Below are positions 7,852 to 16,108 of a DNA stretch of 34,274 bases, piece by piece. Positions within the stretch are counted from its first letter, which is position 1. Every line of letters begins with the position of its first letter. Source of the DNA: SMWD01 sp964629475 (GTDB lineage Bacteria > Pseudomonadota > Gammaproteobacteria > Steroidobacterales > GCA-2729495); assembly GCA_964629475.1 (NCBI GenBank), contig CAZVQW010000025.1:1-34274 (forward strand). The letters run 5' to 3'. The translations under genes and the position numbers were made by a program. The notes below the pieces were generated by a model that saw nothing but the letters and a program-made list of their open reading frames with translations, was not told the origin of the DNA and did not search any database.

Positions 7852-8615
7852 CGGACCTCACTGTCGATCGTACCGTCCGGGTGCAGATCAAGCCAGCGAT
7901 ATCCGGGTGGGCGCTCATCAACAGCGAAGTCATCGCTGTGCGGGCGGAACTGTGAGCAGGTCGATGGGGTGCTCATCAGTCGAATGTCGTTGCCATTGCT
8001 ATTACGATCGCGGTCCGATGCCTGGTGAACATGGCCCCATAGTACCCCGCGAACCTGTGGTGTGGCATCGATAATGTCGAGCAGATCGTGCGGGTTGCGC
8101 AGTGCGACGCCGTCGAGCCAGCGGCTACCCATCGGTACTGGCTGGTGATGTATGCAGATCAGCGTATGTAATTCGTGGTGTGCACGCAGTGTGGCACGCA
8201 GACGGTCCAGTTCTGCTTCGCTGATGTGTCCGCCATCGTCACCGCGGGTAAAGCTGCTCAGCAGGATCAGTGACCAACCTTGTGCCTGGTACGAACCATT
8301 GACCTGAAATGGCGCGGTGTCCAGTACGCTGGCCATGATGTTGGGTGCATCGTGGTTACCCGGTATGCACAGCACGGGTATTTTGAACGGTGCAAGTACA
8401 CTTTGAAACAGCTCGTAGCCGGCACGCGTTTCATCCTGGACGAGATCGCCGGTTGCCACAATCGCATCGGGTGCACATCCATCTGCCATGGCTTGTTCGA
8501 CGACGGCCCGGAATGTATCGAAGGTCACGACACCGCGCATCCGGCTTTCCGCATGTGCATGCAGATGCGGATCGGTGATGTGCAGCAGGCGAAATGCGGG
8601 GGGGGATGTGGTCAA
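7839..8615 (-). CDS. cpdA: CpdA-like cyclic-nucleotide phosphodiesterase (calcineurin-type metallophosphoesterase)
   Basis: Class III phosphodiesterase, by homology hydrolysing 3',5'-cAMP to AMP and so damping cAMP signalling. The 258 residues carry the full two-metal signature: DPHLH at the N-terminus, ATGDLVQD, CIPGNHD, ICIHHQP and WGHVHQ. The only usual start codon in the open frame is TTG at 8615 (in-frame stop TGA at about 8651, with only CTG between), and no good Shine-Dalgarno sequence precedes it, which suggests low translation. Its end overlaps the start of the TraB/GumN gene. It lies downstream of ahcY on the same strand, separated by a strong hairpin. The specificity for cAMP is inferred from family likeness. 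Confidence 0.88.
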   Translation of the reverse strand: MTTSPPAFRLLHITDPHLHAHAESRMRGVVTFDTFRAVVEQAMADGCAPDAIVATGDLVQDETRAGYELFQSVLAPFKIPVLCIPGNHDAPNIMASVLDTAPFQVNGSYQAQGWSLILLSSFTRGDDGGHISEAELDRLRATLRAHHELHTLICIHHQPVPMGSRWLDGVALRNPHDLLDIIDATPQVRGVLWGHVHQASDRDRNSNGNDIRLMSTPSTCSQFRPHSDDFAVDERPPGYRWLDLHPDGTIDSEVRWLE

Positions 8616-8692
8616 GGTGTGGTGAGTGGTTTTTGCGGTCAGGGAAAGAGCCAGAGATCATGACAAGATGCCGCTCAGGGGTAGGTCATCGA

Positions 8693-8723
8693 AGACATCG
8701 GGCCCCTACCGGGCCCGATGTCT
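8693..8723. terminator. Perfect 13-bp hairpin after ahcY
   Basis: The arms 8693-8705 (AGACATCGGGCCC) and 8711-8723 are exact reverse complements with a 5-base loop (CTACC). The hairpin starts 11 bases past the ahcY stop. There is no T-run on either side, so it may stop transcription inefficiently or stabilise the 3' end of the metK-ahcY mRNA rather than act as a classical intrinsic terminator. Confidence 0.65.
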
Positions 8724-8734
8724 CCGTCTACCTG

Positions 8735-10153
8735 TTAGTACCGGTAGTGTGCGGGCTTGTACGGGCCTTCGACAGCCAGGTTGAGGTAGTCCGCCTGTTG
8801 CTGCGTCAGCGTCGTCAGACCGACGCCGAGTTTCTTCAGGTGCAGGCGTGCAACCTTCTCGTCGAGATGTTTCGGCAGCACATAGACTTCGTTCTCGTAT
8901 TCGTCCGGGCGTTGCCACAATTCAATCTGGGCGAGAACCTGGTTGGTGAATGAATTCGACATGACGAAGCTCGGGTGCCCTGTCGCGCAACCGAGGTTTA
9001 CGAGTCGCCCGCCGGCCAGCAGAATGATTCGCTTGCCGTCCGGAAAGATCACGTGATCGACCTGGGGTTTGATCTCTTCCCACTGGTAGTCGTTCAGGCT
9101 GGCGACATCGATTTCATTATCGAAGTGGCCGATGTTGCAAACGATACTCTGGTCTTTCATCTTTGCCATGTGATCGTGATTGATGACATGGAAGTTGCCG
9201 GTTGCCGTTACGAAGATATCAGCCTTGTCGGCCGCATCTTCCATCGTCACGACGCGGTAGCCTTCCATCGCCGCCTGCAAGGCGCAGATCGGGTCGATTT
9301 CGGTGACCCAGACCGTCGCGCCAAGGCCGCGCAGTGACTGCGCACAACCCTTGCCGACGTCGCCATAGCCGCAGATGAGAGCTGTCTTGCCGGCAATCAT
9401 GACGTCGGTCGCGCGCTTGATGCCGTCGACCAGCGATTCGCGGCAGCCGTACAGGTTGTCGAATTTGGATTTGGTTACCGAGTCATTGACGTTGATGGCC
9501 GGGAACGGCAGTTCGCCGTCTCTCTGCATCTGGTAGAGCCGCATGACGCCGGTCGTCGTTTCTTCAGTGACGCCGCCGATTGCATCCTTCAGTTTGGTGT
9601 ACCAGCCCGGCCGGTCGCCGAGACGCTTCTTGATCGAGGCGAACAGTGCGACTTCTTCTTCGCTCGACGGGTTGTCGAGGACCGACGGGTCCTGTTCGGC
9701 CTTCGAGCCCAGGATTGCGAGCAGCGTTGCGTCGCCGCCATCGTCGAGGATGCGGTTCGGGTAGTCGCCTTCGGGCCAGTCGAGGATTCGATGGGTAAAT
9801 TCCCAGTACTCGTCGAGAGATTCGCCCTTGAAAGCAAATACCGGCACACCGGTTGCCGCGATCGCAGCCGCCGCGTGGTCCTGTGTTGAGAAGATGTTGC
9901 ACGATGCCCAGCGAACTTCCGCACCGAGCGCGACGAGACTCTCGATCAGAACGGCGGTCTGGATCGTCATGTGCAGCGAACCTGTGATGCGTGCACCTTT
10001 CAGCGGTTGTTCCTCGGCATACTCATCACGGATCGCGACCAGCCCCGGCATTTCCGTTTCGGCAATTGCAATTTCGCGCCGACCCCAGTCCGCCAGCGAC
10101 ATGTCGGCGACGTGATAGTCATTGCTTACGGCTTCAGCTGCTTTCGTGTTCAT
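8735..10153 (-). CDS. ahcY: Adenosylhomocysteinase
   Basis: Hydrolyses S-adenosylhomocysteine to homocysteine and adenosine, removing the product inhibitor of methyltransferases; cytosolic, NAD+-dependent tetramer. The 472 residues fit the bacterial long form. Visible motifs are ARITGSLHMTIQTAVLIE near the N-terminus, NVNDSVTKSKFDN (with the catalytic Lys and Asp), the NAD-binding CGYGDVGKGCAQSLRGLG, and the C-terminal LKKLGVGLTTLT and KPAHYRY. The ATG at 10153 has CGGAG upstream. The gene is 59 bases downstream of metK, so the SAM-forming and SAH-removing steps form one operon. I looked for a SAH riboswitch in the 59-base gap and saw none. Confidence 0.97.
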   Translation of the reverse strand: MNTKAAEAVSNDYHVADMSLADWGRREIAIAETEMPGLVAIRDEYAEEQPLKGARITGSLHMTIQTAVLIESLVALGAEVRWASCNIFSTQDHAAAAIAATGVPVFAFKGESLDEYWEFTHRILDWPEGDYPNRILDDGGDATLLAILGSKAEQDPSVLDNPSSEEEVALFASIKKRLGDRPGWYTKLKDAIGGVTEETTTGVMRLYQMQRDGELPFPAINVNDSVTKSKFDNLYGCRESLVDGIKRATDVMIAGKTALICGYGDVGKGCAQSLRGLGATVWVTEIDPICALQAAMEGYRVVTMEDAADKADIFVTATGNFHVINHDHMAKMKDQSIVCNIGHFDNEIDVASLNDYQWEEIKPQVDHVIFPDGKRIILLAGGRLVNLGCATGHPSFVMSNSFTNQVLAQIELWQRPDEYENEVYVLPKHLDEKVARLHLKKLGVGLTTLTQQQADYLNLAVEGPYKPAHYRY

Positions 10154-10212
10154 TCAGATTGCTCCGTGAATTCTGTTTTATATGATGAGTTTGCCGGGTT
10201 CGGATATCGGGA

Positions 10213-11373
10213 TTATGCGGCGACTGCGCTACGCAATGCATCCGCCTTGTCAGTGCGTTCCCAGCTGAATTCCTCGCGCCCGAAGTGCCCGTAGGCGGCA
10301 GTCGGGCGGTAAATCGGCCGTTCGAGTTGCAGCGTTTCCTTGATGCCGTACGGTGTCAGGTCGAAGTGCTGGAGTATCAGTGCGGTGATCTCTTCTTCCG
10401 ACTTTGTACCGGTGCCGAATGTATCGACGAGGACCGAAGTCGGCCTGGCGACGCCGATCGCGTAGGACACCTGGACTTCGCAGCGTTCGGCCAGGCCGGC
10501 AGCGACGACATTTTTTGCGACGTAGCGGGTCATGTAGGCGGCCGAGCGGTCAACCTTGGACGGGTCCTTGCCTGAGAACGCGCCGCCGCCATGACGAGCC
10601 ATGCCGCCATAGGTGTCGACGATGATCTTGCGCCCGGTCAGACCGCAGTCGCCCTCGGGGCCGCCGGTCTCGAAACGCCCGGTCGGATTGATATGAATCT
10701 TGTCTTCTTCAATCTGGCTGAGCCATTCCGCCGGAATAATCGGTTTGATGACGTGCTCGAGGATACCGGCACGAATGTCTTCGTTCGAGACATCGCGAGT
10801 ATGTTGCGTCGACAGTACGACCGCATCGATACCTTTGATGGCGCCATCGTCATAAATAAATGTGAGCTGGCTTTTCGCGTCCGGTAGCAGCCACGGCAGT
10901 GTGCCGTCCTTGCGGATTTTTGCCTGTTGCTGGACTAAGCGGTGGGCATAAGTAATCGGTGCGGGCATCAGCACGTCGGTCTCGTTACTCGCGTAACCGA
11001 ACATCATGCCCTGGTCACCTGCGCCCTGCTGCTTCTCTTCGGCCCGGTCGACACCCATGTTGATATCGCCGGACTGCTTGCCCAGTGCGTTTAATATGCC
11101 GCAGGTCTTGCCGTCGAAACCCTTGTCAGAGTGGTCGTAACCGATGTCGCAAATGACCTCGCGGACGATTTCCTCGAAGTCGATCTTTGCGTCTGTCTTG
11201 ATTTCACCGGCCAGGACGACGAAACCGGTTTTAATCATGGTTTCCGCCGCAACCCGGGATTTTGGATCTTCGGTCAGGATGGCGTCGACGATGGCGTCGG
11301 AGATCTGGTCGGCCATCTTGTCCGGATGGCCCTCGGAAACGGATTCGGAAGTAAAAAGCTTTCTGGTACCCAT
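10213..11373 (-). CDS. metK: S-adenosylmethionine synthetase
   Basis: Makes S-adenosylmethionine from methionine and ATP in the cytosol. The 386 residues match the usual 380-390. Motifs seen are FTSESVSEGHPDKMADQISDA at the N-terminus, GAGDQGMMFGYA (the adenosine loop), and GGGAFSGKDPSKVDRSAAY (the P-loop-like phosphate site). The ATG at 11373 gives the standard MGTRKLFTSESV start, preceded by a GGTGACA stretch. It is followed by ahcY. It is divergent from the transketolase gene, with about 207 bases between the starts. I see no SAM riboswitch in that gap, only a short inverted repeat. Confidence 0.97.
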   Translation of the reverse strand: MGTRKLFTSESVSEGHPDKMADQISDAIVDAILTEDPKSRVAAETMIKTGFVVLAGEIKTDAKIDFEEIVREVICDIGYDHSDKGFDGKTCGILNALGKQSGDINMGVDRAEEKQQGAGDQGMMFGYASNETDVLMPAPITYAHRLVQQQAKIRKDGTLPWLLPDAKSQLTFIYDDGAIKGIDAVVLSTQHTRDVSNEDIRAGILEHVIKPIIPAEWLSQIEEDKIHINPTGRFETGGPEGDCGLTGRKIIVDTYGGMARHGGGAFSGKDPSKVDRSAAYMTRYVAKNVVAAGLAERCEVQVSYAIGVARPTSVLVDTFGTGTKSEEEITALILQHFDLTPYGIKETLQLERPIYRPTAAYGHFGREEFSWERTDKADALRSAVAA

Positions 11374-11453
11374 GAAGATGTCACCTGTCTGGTCGGTAAG
11401 GATTGTAAGAATTCAAACGGCATATTATAGCGCCTCCATTCAGGATTTGCGCT

Positions 11454-11470
11454 CCGTCACCATGTGACGG
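11454..11470. promoter_or_regulatory. 7-bp inverted repeat between divergent metK and tkt
   Basis: CCGTCAC at 11454-11460 and GTGACGG at 11464-11470 form a perfect inverted repeat around CAT, about 80 bases upstream of metK and 110 upstream of tkt. Its placement in a divergent promoter region would suit an operator, but it matches no consensus I recognise. The rest of the 11374-11580 gap shows no gene or riboswitch. Confidence 0.35.
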
Positions 11471-11580
11471 GCTCGGAAGCAGGAAATCTACTCGACATAA
11501 CTTCGCTGCGGCCGACCCTTGTTGCCAGCCACGGGCGAGTACGCGACAATGCGCGCCCGCAATAAGAACGTTAAAAAGTG

Positions 11581-13611
11581 ATGGCAACCAATCCTGAAAA
11601 TACGGTCGTGCCGTCTTCCCGAAGGAAGCTGGCCGATGCCTTGCGCGTTCTGGCGATGGATGCAGTGCAGCAGGCTAATTCCGGTCATCCGGGTATGCCG
11701 ATGGGCATGGCGGACATTGCCGAAGTGCTGTGGAATGAATTCCTCACGCATAACCCGGCCAATCCGCTCTGGCCCGACCGGGACCGCTTCGTGTTATCCA
11801 ACGGCCACGGCTCGATGTTGCTGTACGGGTTGTTGCACTTGTCCGGCTACCCGCTGTCGATTGACGATCTGCGTGCGTTCCGCCAATTCGATGCGAAAAC
11901 GGCAGGGCACCCGGAATATGACCCGGGTATCGGCATCGAAACGACGACCGGACCGCTCGGGCAGGGCATCACGAATGCCGTTGGCCTGGCACTGGCGGAA
12001 AAATCGCTGGCCGCCGAATTCAACCGGCCGGGCCATGGGATTGTCGATCATTACACGTATGTATTTCTCGGCGACGGATGCCTGATGGAAGGCATTTCGC
12101 ACGAGGCCTGCTCGCTGGCCGGCACACTAAAACTCGGCAAGCTGATCTGCCTGTATGACGACAATGGTATTTCGATCGATGGCGGGATCGACGGTTGGTT
12201 TACCGACGATACACCCGAACGCTTCCGGTCATACGACTGGCATGTCGTTGCCGACGTGGATGGGCATGATCCCGAGGCAATTTATGCGGCGATTGCCGAG
12301 GCCCGGGAAAATCAGGATCAGCCGTCGCTGATTTGTTGCAAGACAGTGATTGGCTTCGGTGCGCCGAACAAGCAGGGCACCGAGGCGACGCACGGCGCGC
12401 CGCTCGGTGCAGACGAAGTCGCGGCGGCCCGCGAGGCGCTGGGGTGGTCTGAGCCGCCGTTCGTCATCCCCGAAGAGGTTGCCGATGCATGGAATGCGGT
12501 CGAAGCGGGCCTGGCGGCCGAAGGCCAGTGGGGCGAACGCATGGAAGCCTACACCGCAAAGTACCCGGAACTGGCCGCCGAATTTAATCGGCGTATCAGC
12601 GGCAAACTTCCCGCCGACTGGGCTTCTTTCGCGGATGCAGCGATCGCGGCGATCGACGATGCCGGCGAGACTGTCGCGACGCGCAAGGCTTCATTAATTG
12701 CGCTGAATGCATTCGCGCCGGCCTTGCCCGAATTGCTCGGCGGTTCGGCTGACCTGACCGGCTCGAACCTGACGAAGCATTTGGGATCAAACGTTATCAA
12801 CGGTGACGATGCATCCGGTAACTACGTGTTCTACGGGGTCCGCGAATTTGGTATGGCGGCGATCATGAACGGTTTGGCGCTGCACGGCGGGTTCGTTCCG
12901 TACGGCGGCACCTTCCTGGTATTTTCGGATTACTCGCGCAATGCGCTGCGCATGGCTGCATTGATGGGTATTCGTACTATCCACGTTTTCACGCACGATT
13001 CGATCGGTCTCGGTGAAGACGGTCCTACCCATCAGCCGATCGAGCAGGTCGCAAGCCTGCAGTTGATTCCGAACATGCGTGTCTGGCGTCCGTGCGATGC
13101 AGTCGAGACAGCGGTTGCCTGGCGCGATGCCATCGAGACGACGACCGGGCCGACGAGCCTGATCCTGACGCGTCAGGGTTTGGCTCACCAGTCGCGTACA
13201 GATGAGCAACTGGCGTTGATTCGGCGCGGGGGCTATGTCCTGTGCGACGCCGACGACCCGGAGCTGATCCTGATGGCGACCGGCTCGGAGGTCGCTTTGG
13301 CGATGGCCGCAGCTGCTGCGTTGTCTGCTGCCGGGCGTCGCGTGCGGGTCGTGTCGATGCCGTGTGTTGCCGCGTTTCTCGCGCAGGACGAGGTGTATCG
13401 GGAGTCCGTGTTGCCGGCGGCGATCGATCGGCGCATCGCCATAGAAGCCGGAGCGACGGGTTTATGGTATCGCTTTGTGGGTTCAGTCGGGCAGGTCATC
13501 GGTCTGGATCGTTTTGGTGAGTCTGCGCCGGCGGATGAATTATTTAAACATTTCGGGTTCACGCCCGAGAATATCGTGGCGCAGGTGTTGCGCCTTTTGG
13601 AGAAAGATTGA
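11581..13611 (+). CDS. tkt: Transketolase
   Basis: Thiamine diphosphate enzyme moving two-carbon units between sugar phosphates in the pentose phosphate (and, where present, Calvin) pathway. The 676 residues match family size. Seen are SGHPGMPMGMADIAEV near residue 30, the ThDP/Mg site GDGCLMEGISHEACSLAG, DDNGISIDG, the pyrimidine-domain RFFGVREFGM equivalent (YGVREFGMAAIMNG), and THDSIGLGEDGPTHQPIEQ. ATG 11581 is preferred to the adjoining GTG at 11578; the ribosome site is weak in both cases. It is the first gene of a tkt-gap-pgk operon: its TGA overlaps the ATG of gap as TGATG. Confidence 0.97.
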   Translation: MATNPENTVVPSSRRKLADALRVLAMDAVQQANSGHPGMPMGMADIAEVLWNEFLTHNPANPLWPDRDRFVLSNGHGSMLLYGLLHLSGYPLSIDDLRAFRQFDAKTAGHPEYDPGIGIETTTGPLGQGITNAVGLALAEKSLAAEFNRPGHGIVDHYTYVFLGDGCLMEGISHEACSLAGTLKLGKLICLYDDNGISIDGGIDGWFTDDTPERFRSYDWHVVADVDGHDPEAIYAAIAEARENQDQPSLICCKTVIGFGAPNKQGTEATHGAPLGADEVAAAREALGWSEPPFVIPEEVADAWNAVEAGLAAEGQWGERMEAYTAKYPELAAEFNRRISGKLPADWASFADAAIAAIDDAGETVATRKASLIALNAFAPALPELLGGSADLTGSNLTKHLGSNVINGDDASGNYVFYGVREFGMAAIMNGLALHGGFVPYGGTFLVFSDYSRNALRMAALMGIRTIHVFTHDSIGLGEDGPTHQPIEQVASLQLIPNMRVWRPCDAVETAVAWRDAIETTTGPTSLILTRQGLAHQSRTDEQLALIRRGGYVLCDADDPELILMATGSEVALAMAAAAALSAAGRRVRVVSMPCVAAFLAQDEVYRESVLPAAIDRRIAIEAGATGLWYRFVGSVGQVIGLDRFGESAPADELFKHFGFTPENIVAQVLRLLEKD

Positions 13612-14630
13612 TGTCAGTAAAAATTGCGATTAACGGGTACGGCCGCATCGGCCGCAATGTTCTGCGGTCTATTTATGAGGCCGGACGGAACGACGAGTTC
13701 AGCATCGTGGCGATCAACGATCTGGGCGATGCGGAATCGAACGCGCACCTGACGCGTTATGACACCGCGCATGGCCCGTTCCCTGGCGACGTGGCGGTTG
13801 ACGGTGATGCCATGAGCGTCAACGGCGACCGGATCCGCGTCTTCGCGGAGCGCAATCCGGCTGACTTGCCATGGGGTGAACTCGGTGTCGATGTCGTGTT
13901 TGAGTGCACCGGGTTTTTTGCCAACAAGACGAAAGCACAGCCGCATCTCGATGCCGGTGCAAAGAAGGTCGTGATCTCGGCACCGGCCGGCAACGACATC
14001 GACGCGACCATTGTTTACGGTGTCAATGAAGATACGCTGAAGGCTGAGCATCAGGTTGTCTCTAATGCGTCGTGTACGACCAATTGCCTCGCACCGCTGA
14101 TCAAGCCGTTGCATGAGAAGATCGGTGTCGAGTGTGGCGTCATGAATACGATTCATGCGTATACGAACGACCAGGTGCTGACGGATGTCTATCATTCGGA
14201 TTTGCGTCGCGCGCGTTCGGCGACACATTCGATGATCCCGACGAAGACCGGCGCGGCCGCAGCCGTCGGTCTCGTGTTGCCGGAACTCAACGGCAAGCTC
14301 GATGGCTTCTCGGTTCGCGTGCCGACGATCAATGTGTCGCTCGTCGACCTGACGTTCACGGCATCGCGGGACACGACGGTCGAGGAGATCAACGACATCA
14401 TGCGTGCAGCTTCATCCGGGAGCGACTCACTGGGTTCGGTGCTCGGTTACAACGACGGCCCGCTGGTATCGATCGACTTTAACCACAACCCGAATTCATC
14501 AAATTATGATGCGACGATGACGAAGGTCATGGGTGGCAACCTCGTCAAGGTCTGCTCGTGGTACGACAACGAGTGGGGATTCTCGAACCGCATGCTCGAC
14601 ACGACATTGGCACTCATGAAGGCTGGCTGA
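13611..14630 (+). CDS. gap: Glyceraldehyde-3-phosphate dehydrogenase, type I
   Basis: Oxidises and phosphorylates glyceraldehyde 3-phosphate to 1,3-bisphosphoglycerate. The 339 residues show the dinucleotide fold NGYGRIGRN at 8-16, the active site SNASCTTNC with Cys155, the partner His182 in NTIHAYT, and the C-terminal SWYDNEWGFSNR. The second strand ends in N36-D37 (AINDLGD), an Asp expected to favour NAD+ over NADP+. The start ATG 13611 overlaps the transketolase stop by one base, so translation is probably coupled. pgk follows 19 bases later. It is not Epd (erythrose 4-phosphate dehydrogenase), to judge from the NDL cofactor motif. Confidence 0.97.
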   Translation: MSVKIAINGYGRIGRNVLRSIYEAGRNDEFSIVAINDLGDAESNAHLTRYDTAHGPFPGDVAVDGDAMSVNGDRIRVFAERNPADLPWGELGVDVVFECTGFFANKTKAQPHLDAGAKKVVISAPAGNDIDATIVYGVNEDTLKAEHQVVSNASCTTNCLAPLIKPLHEKIGVECGVMNTIHAYTNDQVLTDVYHSDLRRARSATHSMIPTKTGAAAAVGLVLPELNGKLDGFSVRVPTINVSLVDLTFTASRDTTVEEINDIMRAASSGSDSLGSVLGYNDGPLVSIDFNHNPNSSNYDATMTKVMGGNLVKVCSWYDNEWGFSNRMLDTTLALMKAG

Positions 14631-14649
14631 CGGTCAGGATTTCTGTGTA

Positions 14650-15837
14650 ATGAACGTTCTGAGAATGTCGGATCAGGAGCTGGCTGGTCAGCGCGTTATG
14701 ATCCGGCTTGATCTGAACGTGCCGTTAAAGGATGGCGCGGTTGCCAGTGATGCGCGAATTCGTGCGACGTTGCCGACGATTCGCCTCGCGCTCGAGCGGG
14801 GCGCCATCGTGATCCTGTTGTCACATCTCGGCCGCCCGGTTGAGGGTGAATACGATCCGCAGTTTACGTTACAGCCGGTCGCGGATCATCTGAGCGGTTT
14901 GCTCGATCGTCCGGTGCGCCTGGAAGTCGATTGGCTCGACGGTATCGATGCCGGCCCGGGTGACGTCGTGTTGTGCGAGAACGTGCGTTTTAACCAGGGC
15001 GAGAAGGCCAATGACGAAAAACTGTCACGGCAGATGGCCGAATTGTGTGACATTTTCGTCATGGATGCGTTCGGGACAGCACACCGGGCACAGGCCAGCA
15101 CGCATGGTGTCGCGCAGTATGCGCCGGTGGCATGCGCCGGCCCGCTGTTGGTCGGTGAGCTCGAAGCGCTCGGCAAGGCGCTGAGTAACCCGGCGCGACC
15201 AGTCGTCGCGATCGTCGGTGGCTCGAAGGTCTCGACCAAGCTGACGGTCCTCGAGTCCATGGTTCAAATTGTCGATCAGTTGATCGTCGGCGGTGGTATC
15301 GCCAATACTTTCATCGCAGCCGCCGGTCATGCCGTCGGTGAGTCGTTGTATGAGGCGGATCTCGTCGATGAGGCACGGCGTCTTGCGGCCGGTGACGGTC
15401 ACCAGGCGACGGTGCCGTTACCCGATGACGTCGTCGTGTCACTGGAGGTCAGTGAGTCGGCGCCATCGCAGGTTCGTTCCGTCGATGCCGTTGAAGCTGA
15501 CGAGTTGATTCTCGATATCGGGCCGAAGACGGCAGCAGCTTATGGCGAGTTGTTGAAAGAGGCCGGTACGATTGTCTGGAACGGACCAGTCGGTGTCTTT
15601 GAGATCGACCAGTTCGGTGCCGGCACCGAAAGCATCGCGCACGCCGTCGCCGATAGTGCGGCGTTCAGTATCGCCGGTGGCGGCGATACGCTGGCTGCGC
15701 TCGATAAATACGGCGTTACTAACGACGTATCTTATATCTCCACGGGTGGGGGCGCGTTTCTTGAGTTCCTCGAGGGGAAGACGCTGCCGGCGGTGGCGAT
15801 GCTTGAGCAGCGTGCCGAGGGGCAGGGTTCAGCTTAG
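14650..15837 (+). CDS. pgk: Phosphoglycerate kinase
   Basis: Transfers phosphate from 1,3-bisphosphoglycerate to ADP; cytosolic monomer. The 395 residues match the family. The N-terminal substrate site RLDLNVPLKDG, the loop LSHLGRP, ENVRFNQGE, the hinge region VAIVGGSKVSTKL and the nucleotide-binding GGGDTLAALDKYG are all present. The start at ATG 14650 (MNVLRMSDQELAGQR) matches the length of E. coli Pgk, which begins with a similar short lead. It is the third gene of the operon and is followed by a 271-base gap holding a long palindrome, before pyruvate kinase. Confidence 0.97.
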   Translation: MNVLRMSDQELAGQRVMIRLDLNVPLKDGAVASDARIRATLPTIRLALERGAIVILLSHLGRPVEGEYDPQFTLQPVADHLSGLLDRPVRLEVDWLDGIDAGPGDVVLCENVRFNQGEKANDEKLSRQMAELCDIFVMDAFGTAHRAQASTHGVAQYAPVACAGPLLVGELEALGKALSNPARPVVAIVGGSKVSTKLTVLESMVQIVDQLIVGGGIANTFIAAAGHAVGESLYEADLVDEARRLAAGDGHQATVPLPDDVVVSLEVSESAPSQVRSVDAVEADELILDIGPKTAAAYGELLKEAGTIVWNGPVGVFEIDQFGAGTESIAHAVADSAAFSIAGGGDTLAALDKYGVTNDVSYISTGGGAFLEFLEGKTLPAVAMLEQRAEGQGSA

Positions 15838-15843
15838 CGAGCG

Positions 15844-16013
15844 TTTCTCTCCTGAGTCTTTCCCTGGACCGGTTTTTTCCGTCTGGTACCCCTCGGAAAC
15901 GACGCGATCATTCTTTGTGGCCGAAAGATCCTTTGCCCACCAATAGTGAGTGCGTCGTTTCAGAGAGATAGATGACGCCCAAAAGCCGGCCCAGGGAAAA
16001 ACCAAGAGAGAAA
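15844..16013. repeat. ~170-bp imperfect palindrome between pgk and pyk
   Basis: Four pairs of arms lie in register about a common centre near 15928.5: TTTCTCTC at 15844-15851 with 16006-16013; TTTCCCTGG at 15859-15867 with 15991-15999; CCGG at 15869-15872 with 15986-15989; and GAAACGACGC at 15896-15905 with 15952-15961. The inner stem continues to 15920/15937 with only three mismatches and two wobbles over 25 positions, leaving a 16-base loop. The rest of the gap (16014-16108) shows no gene. The structure could be a small non-autonomous mobile element, a structured RNA, or an mRNA stability or termination element between pgk and pyk. A minus-strand open frame across it is judged non-coding. 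Confidence 0.75.
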
Positions 16014-16108
16014 ACCAGAGATCATAACTGACCCCCGATACGGCGGAATCTTCAAAATGAATTCCGGAACAGTGAGTCAGGCCACACCTATTGTGGAATA
16101 ATCCGCGG

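Noticed and set aside
10154..10212. SAH or SAM riboswitch near ahcY or metK
   Set aside because: The 59-base gap is too short and has no matching core; the metK leader shows only a 7-bp inverted repeat.
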